The translations under genes were made by a program, and so were the position numbers. The notes under the pieces are model-generated. The model searched no databases and was not told the origin of the DNA. It was given only the letters and a program-made list of their open reading frames with translations. 64,000 nucleotides of DNA from Erythrophleum ivorense (Eukaryota > Streptophyta > Magnoliopsida > Fabales > Fabaceae): NCBI GenBank assembly GCA_026724425.1, contig JAIUCV010000354.1:62001-126000 (forward strand), in the 5' to 3' direction. The first letter of the stretch is position 1, and every line of letters starts with the position of its first letter. This document shows, one piece after another, positions 57,991 to 64,000 of this stretch.

Positions 57991-59387
57991 TTTTTCGGAT
58001 CAAAAAATTTTTTAAGTAGTATTTTATTCCTCTATTATTGATAATAAATTTCTTATGCTGCATGTCATTGTTGTAAGACACACTTCAAATATAAAAAGAA
58101 ATTACAAACCAAGAAATAATCCACGCATATAGCAAAGATGAGATCGTTCCTGGTTATACAAATACTAATTAATTAACTTTGAGGATGATTAGTTGATAAC
58201 CTACCGACTTTTACATCTACCACTTTAGTACTTGTACATCATTTTTGTATATGAAACATATATTTGTATCTAACGATGACTATCAAATTTACTTCCAGCA
58301 GTAGTATCTGCGAGTCAGGAAGGATATCTTTCTACATTTTTAAAACAGACAAACCCATGCGACCTTTTCTTCTTGAACAGCTAACGCTAGCATCCTTCAC
58401 TTCAACCTTTTTACATTCGTCGGACAAAATAAATCTCTGAGATTAGTTTCTTGATTCAGACGACACCAAATTTCATCTTTAAATAACTTCTTCCCGATTT
58501 GAATGTATATATATACGTGTCGTACGCGTTTTAGGTCAACTACTACTGCCACATCGTTGAGTTCTTCCATGTTCAACAACAATACAACATCTTCCTTATT
58601 CCAACACCTCTGTTCTCCTTGCTTCCACAAGATCTTCACACTTTTGATTATTACATGCGATTGATTTTCCTTTTCGAATATTTGATAATGCATGGTTGAA
58701 ATGAAAGAGAAAATATTGTACATATGAGAAAAAGAAATAGAAAAGCCCTTTTCTTCTTTCTTGGTTGATTTTGTCTTTCCGCTTCCATTCGATTCTGTTT
58801 ATAAATTTTAAGGATTCTTTTTTGTCTTTTTAATTTCCTTCTTAAATTGCACGAGTGGATTAGACTGGAGCCTGAGGTTCCGGCTTATAAATAGTCTTTT
58901 TTTAATTTTTCTTATGGGTTTACTTTACTCCGTACTTTTTATTTTCTATTTATATTTTATTATTTTAAAGTTTCATTAAAAGAGTTAAACTATAAAATTG
59001 AAAGCGCCACCATGTAATCACTCAAATTTAACACTATTGCGTCGCCAGCCAAATCCATTCCCATTATCAATAGATTGAATATGATCTGAGTTGAACCAAA
59101 GAAAGGAAAAAAAAAATGTTCTGTTAGAAATTGGTGAAAAGGCATGTGATCATATATCACAAATTTTATTAAATTGTACAAGAAAATTGAAATTATACGA
59201 ATCATATACAGATTGTAGTTCCAGTTACTATAAATTCCCATTTTCTTTTTAGAATAGTCTAATTTTTATCCTAGTCGGTACCGTCTTACGTAATACGAGA
59301 TAAATATTTGTTTTCATATCAATCTAGATTATATTTATAATTATATTTAGAAATGGTCAATTGGCTTCCAATAGTATATGTTTTCCT
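57991..59387. other. Intergenic; possible small ORF on the minus strand
   Basis: No recognised gene family. Contains the 108-codon ORF listed at 58397-58723 and otherwise AT-rich spacer. Confidence 0.4.
58397..58723 (-). CDS. Hypothetical 108-aa ORF
   Basis: ATG at 58723, stop at 58397, 108 codons uninterrupted in AT-rich DNA. The product is basic with an acidic patch (KEDVVLLLNMEELND) and no membrane segment or known motif. A TATA-like CTATTTATAAG lies about 165 bp upstream on the same strand. I do not recognise it; it may be chance, an exon relic or a lineage-specific small gene. Confidence 0.25.
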   Translation of the reverse strand: MYNIFSFISTMHYQIFEKENQSHVIIKSVKILWKQGEQRCWNKEDVVLLLNMEELNDVAVVVDLKRVRHVYIYIQIGKKLFKDEIWCRLNQETNLRDLFCPTNVKRLK

Positions 59388-59402
59388 AATTGTTGTGACT
59401 TC

Positions 59403-60360
59403 TTTTTTTTTTCCATCTGAGATTTTATTAGAACAAAGGTAAAATACATAGTTGGTGGAAAACTAAAAGAATATCTCTCAATTCTTCTCTCTAGAGTTTC
59501 AGCCTCCGTCTTTGTTTGCCGTCTCCGGTGGCTTCCTCAGCGTCGGAGATCGGTTTGTTTTGCGTGTCTTTGTTTGTTTCTTCTATATGTTTCATTCTTC
59601 TTAGTTTTCTTTGGTTGAAAAGGGTTAGGATGCTTAATTGGTTTTCTCTCAGATCTGGTCAGATCTAGGTGTTTTTTGTGATTGTTGAGTCCGGATCCTT
59701 GTGATTTACGGGGTGGCTCTGCTGCTTCTCCACGATTTCTCAATTTCACCGAAGAATTTATGCTAGATCTGGTTTTCCGCCGTTTCCGACTTTTGCGCCG
59801 CCGTCTGTTTCTTTGCTGCTTTTGTGGAGTTCGCCTTGGTTGGTTCCTCTCCGTTCGATCTATCCCTTGCTCCGTCTATGGAGATTGGTGATATTCGGTT
59901 TGGTTCGTTCGCTTCTTACAAGTTATTTTCCGTCTGATCGAGAGTTCTTTGGGCCATTGTCGCTTCTATCGGGCGCGATACCGTCGTTCCGACACCGCCG
60001 CATCCGGGAGAGTTAGTTTATGGCCGGGTTATGAAGGGTGGTCCTTTGAGTTTGGAAAGTAATTTGGGTTTCTAAGGAGGTTCCCCTTCCGTTGGTTTGC
60101 CGAGTGTGTCTCGGATAAGATTTCTTTTGAAGGGTTCTCGCAAAGTTTAGAATTGGCTCTTGGTGTGAGTTGAAGTTTTAGCTCCTTCAGTTCTATGTAA
60201 ATCTCTGAGTGTCCCTTTCTCTTTTCTTCTTCAGGTTCTAAGTAGTTTAGTTTGTAAGTGTTGTTTGGTGTGTCTCCCTTCCTTTTGGGCTTTTGTCTCC
60301 GGGGAATTTGTTTCCGCCGGCACTGTATGCTTTCATCGGTTCCCACAAACGCATCACACC
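59403..60360 (-). mobile_element. LINE-like retroposon or processed copy with poly(A) and 15-bp duplication
   Basis: 958 bp on the minus strand between perfect 15-bp repeats AATTGTTGTGACTTC (59388-59402 and 60361-60375). It ends in a 10-nt poly(A) (T-run 59403-59412) with an AATAAAA polyadenylation-like signal about 17 bp before it. It is much richer in G+C than its surroundings. Open stretches (minus, 60346-60029 and 59749-59537) encode basic, Lys/Arg-rich peptides without a reverse transcriptase motif. It is probably the 5'-truncated 3' end of an L1-type LINE, or a processed cDNA; the parent is not identified. Confidence 0.8.
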
Positions 60361-60375
60361 AATTGTTGTGACTTC

Positions 60376-61149
60376 AAAAACCATTTTTATTTTCTTTCTA
60401 GAAAACTGTTTCATCTCTTTTTCGAATGCAATTTATTGAGACAAAAGAAAATCAAACGCTGGCCCAGGCCCAACAGAAGCCTCACGGCCCTGGAAAGCCC
60501 AAAAGAGAGAAGTTTAAGGAAATAAAAAGCAGAGGCGCAGAGCTATAGCAGCACAAGGCTGTCGGAAAGTTTTTTTTTTTTTTTTTTTTGGTGCAAAGGC
60601 TGTCCGAAAGTTTCATTCACCATATCAAAATTAAGAATTTTTTTTCTTTATCATTGTTGGGGTGAAAAATGTAACATGACCAAAAACAATGCATCAAGAA
60701 GCAATTTGTGGAATCTCCAAGACTAAGATGACTAAGATCGAGTATGGCCGGGGATCATCACGTAAAGTTAACAATGAGTTTAATATAAGCGAGTCTCAGG
60801 AATCGATAGATACTCAGCGATATTGTCCCAGTCTTCGGTAGTTAAGAGGGAGATGGGTGCACGTCGCATGTTGTCAAACTCAAGCGATATGTCGGATTTG
60901 AGATGGACATATACTATAACTCTACAAGTAATGTGCCTATAAGTGCTGGCCCTGAACCATGGGAAGCTTAAAACAAACTAGAAGAAAATGTTGTTCTGTT
61001 TGCTATTAACATCACATTAACATCAAAGATAATTTATTCATAATTCAACCTTTTTTTAGAGTTTACAATATAATTTATGATCTTTCCAAATTAAGTTTTT
61101 TTACACACAAATAACTCTCGCTACTAGTAGCAACAATAATGAATTTCAC
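60376..61149. other. Intergenic with one micro-insertion
   Basis: No gene recognised. The part from 60690 to 60960 has fewer A/T runs than the surroundings but no clear frame. Confidence 0.4.
60555..60610 (-). mobile_element. Micro-insertion: TGCACC + poly(A), 15-bp duplication
   Basis: AAGGCTGTCGGAAAG (60555-60569) and AAGGCTGTCCGAAAG (60596-60610, one mismatch) flank about 20 T plus GGTGCA. On the minus strand the insert reads TGCACC then poly(A). Confidence 0.75.
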
Positions 61150-61163
61150 AATATTTAAGTTTT

Positions 61164-61411
61164 TTTTTTTAATAACTTAGGGTAAATCATAAACCTATGA
61201 AAATGGTCTATACTAATCACTGTGGAGATGCAGCCCACATATAGACTCTCTCTCTGGATATTCAAATGAGCATTAAGCAAGAATTTATATCCATGTGGCC
61301 AAATGGAAATGGCTAATAATCCCACACTTGAAGGAAATCGATTCCTGGTATAGACCAACAAGACAACTCCTCATCAAATGGAAACTACTAAACCATCACC
61401 ACTTGGTTCAA
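61164..61411 (-). mobile_element. tRNA-derived SINE with 14-bp duplication
   Basis: 248 bp on the minus strand between perfect repeats AATATTTAAGTTTT (61150-61163 and 61412-61425). Poly(A) appears as T at 61164-61170. The head has a box A-like GATGGTTTAGTAGTTTCC and a box B-like GGAATCGATTTCC. Its body is related to the SINE at 3079-3337. Confidence 0.82.
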
Positions 61412-62322
61412 AATATTTAAGTTTTAGAATGATACATTTTTGTTTGTTATTGTTAAAGTAGAATGATACATTTATTTACTTCTTTCATCGTGCAACCAAT
61501 TCTCAATTTTAAAAGGAACTATAATAAATACTTCTTTTTAAGTAGAAATTGTTTAGGTCTTCTATTTTAATTTTTACTTAGCCTATGTTGGAGATTAGTA
61601 GTTTAAAGAATACCTTTGGATATATTTTTTTAATTGGCTTACATGCACAATTAAAATACATTTTTAGAGTTTTTTTAAAAAGTTTTTTTTTTAGAGTTTG
61701 ACAAAAAAGATAATGGTTTAGGTATATTTCCACCTCTTTTAAGTAGAAAGAAATTCAGAAAATAAAAGAAATAACATAGGAGTATATAACATGAACATAA
61801 AGAGTAAATGCAACCCATTATCATGCCTTTGGGTTGGTAAATTATATGGAGGCCACATCAATGTCCCATGTGGTATCACGTAATTTAGGTATTGAGCCTG
61901 CTAATAAAACGGGAAATAATAAATACATGAGTATATAATTTTGTTTGTTTTCTTTCTATACGTTTTAAGAAATTTTTCCTAGTTTTCCTTCACACCATAA
62001 AACACACTAGTGTATTAGAGATGGTATATATAGACAATGTAAGTAAAAGAAATAACACAGATCAAATTAAATATTGGTATCTATAAAATTACAACCACAT
62101 TTTGAAAAGATATGATGGCATTTTATAAGTTCCTATATGCTTGGCAATGTGGTTTCAAACTTAGATTATTTTACCAGTATACCAATTTTGAAGAGTGGGC
62201 TACAAAGAAGCCGTTGATTTTAAAAGTGCAGATTATTATTATTTTGTCAAAAGGGTTGGATTTAAAGGTGTAATTTGTGGGAACATGTTAAAAAAAAAAA
62301 AAACAATTACGTACATAACTGT

Positions 62323-62381
62323 AAAACTTATAGAGTCTTTTGTTCAAAAAAAAAAAAAAAAAAAAAAACTTATACAGTCTT
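62323..62381 (+). mobile_element. Micro-insertion: TTGTTC + poly(A), 17-bp duplication
   Basis: AAAACTTATAGAGTCTT (62323-62339) and AAAACTTATACAGTCTT (62365-62381, one mismatch) flank a 25-nt insert, TTGTTC then A. Confidence 0.75.
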
Positions 62382-62453
62382 GTCTTGTGAACGAAGACAA
62401 ATTAAGTATAACAAGATTTAGCTACTCTTAAGGTGCAGGAACGTGACGAACGT

Positions 62454-62487
62454 GACGGAACGTCCCAGTTGACGGAACGTCCCAGTT
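62454..62487. repeat. Perfect 17-bp tandem repeat
   Basis: GACGGAACGTCCCAGTT occurs at 62454-62470 and directly again at 62471-62487. Confidence 0.9.
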
Positions 62488-63080
62488 TGAAATTAATTTC
62501 TCGTTACACGAAAATGTCAAACACTAGACGAGGGACATGAAAATGACAAAAAAAAAAAGAGACCTTCCCCGGCATTGAAAACTGTAGAGTAGGGTATAGT
62601 CTTAAGAGTGCAATTGATTTTATAATTAGAGAGATGAAATAGAACAAAACTGTGTATTTTTTAAAAAAAAATCATCAACGACGTGTAAAAGAAATTACAT
62701 CTATTCGGGTAGGAAAAAAAAAACTGAATTATTAACATTTTTCAAATAATTTGTTCATCTACTATATATAAAAGTAATGAACCGAACAAACTCTACCATT
62801 TCCATTCCGGTCATCTTTCTTGTACTAATTTCTCATTTCTCTAATGCTTTTAGTCTCTAGACTGTTAAAATATGGTAGAGAGAACTCGCTTCCTCATGTC
62901 TCTACATTAGGCATTGTAATATTAACTTAAGGAATGACGTAGATCAATCACATGACATTGTCGACAAGAAAGACTATGTATACCAACTAAACACGACAAC
63001 GAAGTATGCATTTTATTTATCGTAAATGAAAATATATAGAAAACTTTGAACACCAATTTTCACGAAACAAAAACAGAATC

Positions 63081-64000
63081 TGATGCAGCGTGTCCAAATA
63101 TCTTAAATATCTATATTTTCTGTATTTAGATAAATATGTATTATTTCTATTTTAATTATTATTAGGATTTAATAAAAGGATATTTCCTGAAGAGGTTTTG
63201 ATAAACCACTGTGAAGAGTATTCACAACCAAGAGCTTTTGCGAAAGCCCTGAGAGGAGGACTCTCAAACCCTAGTTATCCGGTATTCTCAGAATCAACGG
63301 ATCTAGTTCTATTCCTAGAAGCTTCCGCTCCATCAGTTGGTATCAGAGCCAGGTTCCTTTGATTTTTTAATCAAAGACCGATTCTGGATATCATGGTGAG
63401 TGACATCTACACTTTCGAGGACGAAAGTCCTTTTGTCGAGAGAGAAGAGAGTCATGAGATCTATCGAGAGATCTATGGCGATCCGATCTACGACGTATAT
63501 GAAGACGATGAGATTTACAGAGAAATCTGTGGTGATCCCATCTACGATACCTATGAAGATGATGCTTTGAACATTGATCATGTTGATTTTGTGTTCAAGC
63601 ACGGTGGTTTCAGGATTGCACAAAATCCGGTTCATGCATATCTAGAGCAGATATGCATTCTTTCAGTGAAGCTTGATTGTGAAGATGGATCTAGAAAGAT
63701 CTATTTGGTTCCAAGAACACGGTTGAAGATTCGAGGACGAATCTTTCTTGGCCGGCGAGACCTGATGCAGCGTGATATTTGGAATATCTCCAAATATCTT
63801 AAATATCTATATTTTCTGTATTTAGATAAATATGTATTATTTCTATTTTAATTATTATTAGGATTTAATAAAAGGATATTTCCTGAAGAGGTTTTGATAA
63901 ACCACTGTGAAGAGTATTCACAACCAAGAGCTTTTGCGAAAGCCCTGAGAGGAGGACTCTCAAACCCTAGTTATCCGGTATTTTCAGAATCAACGGATCT
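63081..64000 (+). mobile_element. TRIM-like short LTR retroelement (right end cut by window)
   Basis: Left LTR 63081-63335 (TGATGCAGCG...CATCA), right LTR from 63763 to beyond the window. The LTRs are nearly identical except for 15 bp present only in the right copy near 63777 and single-base changes such as TATTCTCAG/TATTTTCAG. A primer site TGGTATCAGAGCCAGG follows the left LTR at 63338. The internal region is only about 427 bp, with a 63393 ATG frame containing two diverged repeats of a GDPIYDxYEDD unit. No protease, RT or integrase. The layout fits a TRIM or a large internal deletion of a bigger element, mobilised in trans. Confidence 0.88.
63393..63851 (+). CDS. Internal ORF of TRIM-like element
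   Basis: ATG 63393 opens 152 codons that run into the right LTR. The first third is an acidic tandem repeat (EIYREIYGDPIYDVYEDD / EIYREICGDPIYDTYEDD). No enzyme motif. It may be a remnant of a parent retroelement protein; I cannot assign it further. Confidence 0.4.
   Translation: MVSDIYTFEDESPFVEREESHEIYREIYGDPIYDVYEDDEIYREICGDPIYDTYEDDALNIDHVDFVFKHGGFRIAQNPVHAYLEQICILSVKLDCEDGSRKIYLVPRTRLKIRGRIFLGRRDLMQRDIWNISKYLKYLYFLYLDKYVLFLF

Larger units (their letters stand above)
61426..63080. other. Gene-free AT-rich region
   Basis: No gene seen. Holds the micro-insertion at 62340 and a small direct repeat at 62454-62487 (GACGGAACGTCCCAGTT twice). Confidence 0.45.

Overview
The window is nuclear DNA of a plant in the Brassicaceae. 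The gene proteins closely resemble Arabidopsis thaliana chromosome 2 proteins as I remember them. Their order also matches the Arabidopsis block around At2g38120 to At2g38180, read in reverse: GDSL esterase (-, cut by the left edge), CAX1-type vacuolar Ca2+/H+ exchanger (+), a Ser/Arg-rich CORD-like protein (+), two alpha-1,4-glycosyltransferases (+), plastid ribosomal protein PSRP4 (-), the N-acetyltransferase MAK3/NAA30 (+) and the auxin influx carrier AUX1 (-). I joined exons by hand from GT..AG borders, reading-frame continuity and remembered family sequence; no alignment was run. The species cannot be named from the sequence, but the heavy transposon load argues against A. thaliana itself.

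Layout. 1-634: GDSL esterase exons. 730-2025: a short Helitron. 2.0-6.0 kb: AT-rich intergenic DNA with a SINE and a tandem duplication. 6039-9419: CAX1. 10494-12314: CORD-like gene. 12.7-32.2 kb: a transposon-shattered glycosyltransferase locus. Here a promoter plus the first codons of the gene has been copied repeatedly and then broken by four insertions: a Helitron (13501-18860), a second Helitron nested inside it on the other strand (13516-17606), a young Copia retrotransposon (20753-26185) and a Kaonashi-type MULE (26768-31507). Intact glycosyltransferases lie at 19205-20410 and 32695-33924. 34235-36613: PSRP4 and NAA30 diverge from a shared promoter with site II, telo-box and G-box motifs. 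38184-41570: AUX1. 42.2-64 kb: more than 21 kb without a recognisable gene, holding MITEs, SINEs, a LINE-like retroposon, many tiny poly(A) insertions with target-site duplications, and a TRIM-like LTR element cut by the right edge.

The resident genes are ordinary housekeeping, transport and hormone genes and do not form a pathway. The unusual material is in the mobile DNA. Several insertions can be compared with an uninterrupted copy of their own target elsewhere in the window, which fixes their ends to the base. A recurring class of 17-26 nt oligo(A)/(T) insertions flanked by 11-17 bp duplications looks like extremely truncated retroposition. A MULE carries an array of about 21-bp near-palindromes built on TAGACTTCA. 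A Helitron carries a broken profilin exon.
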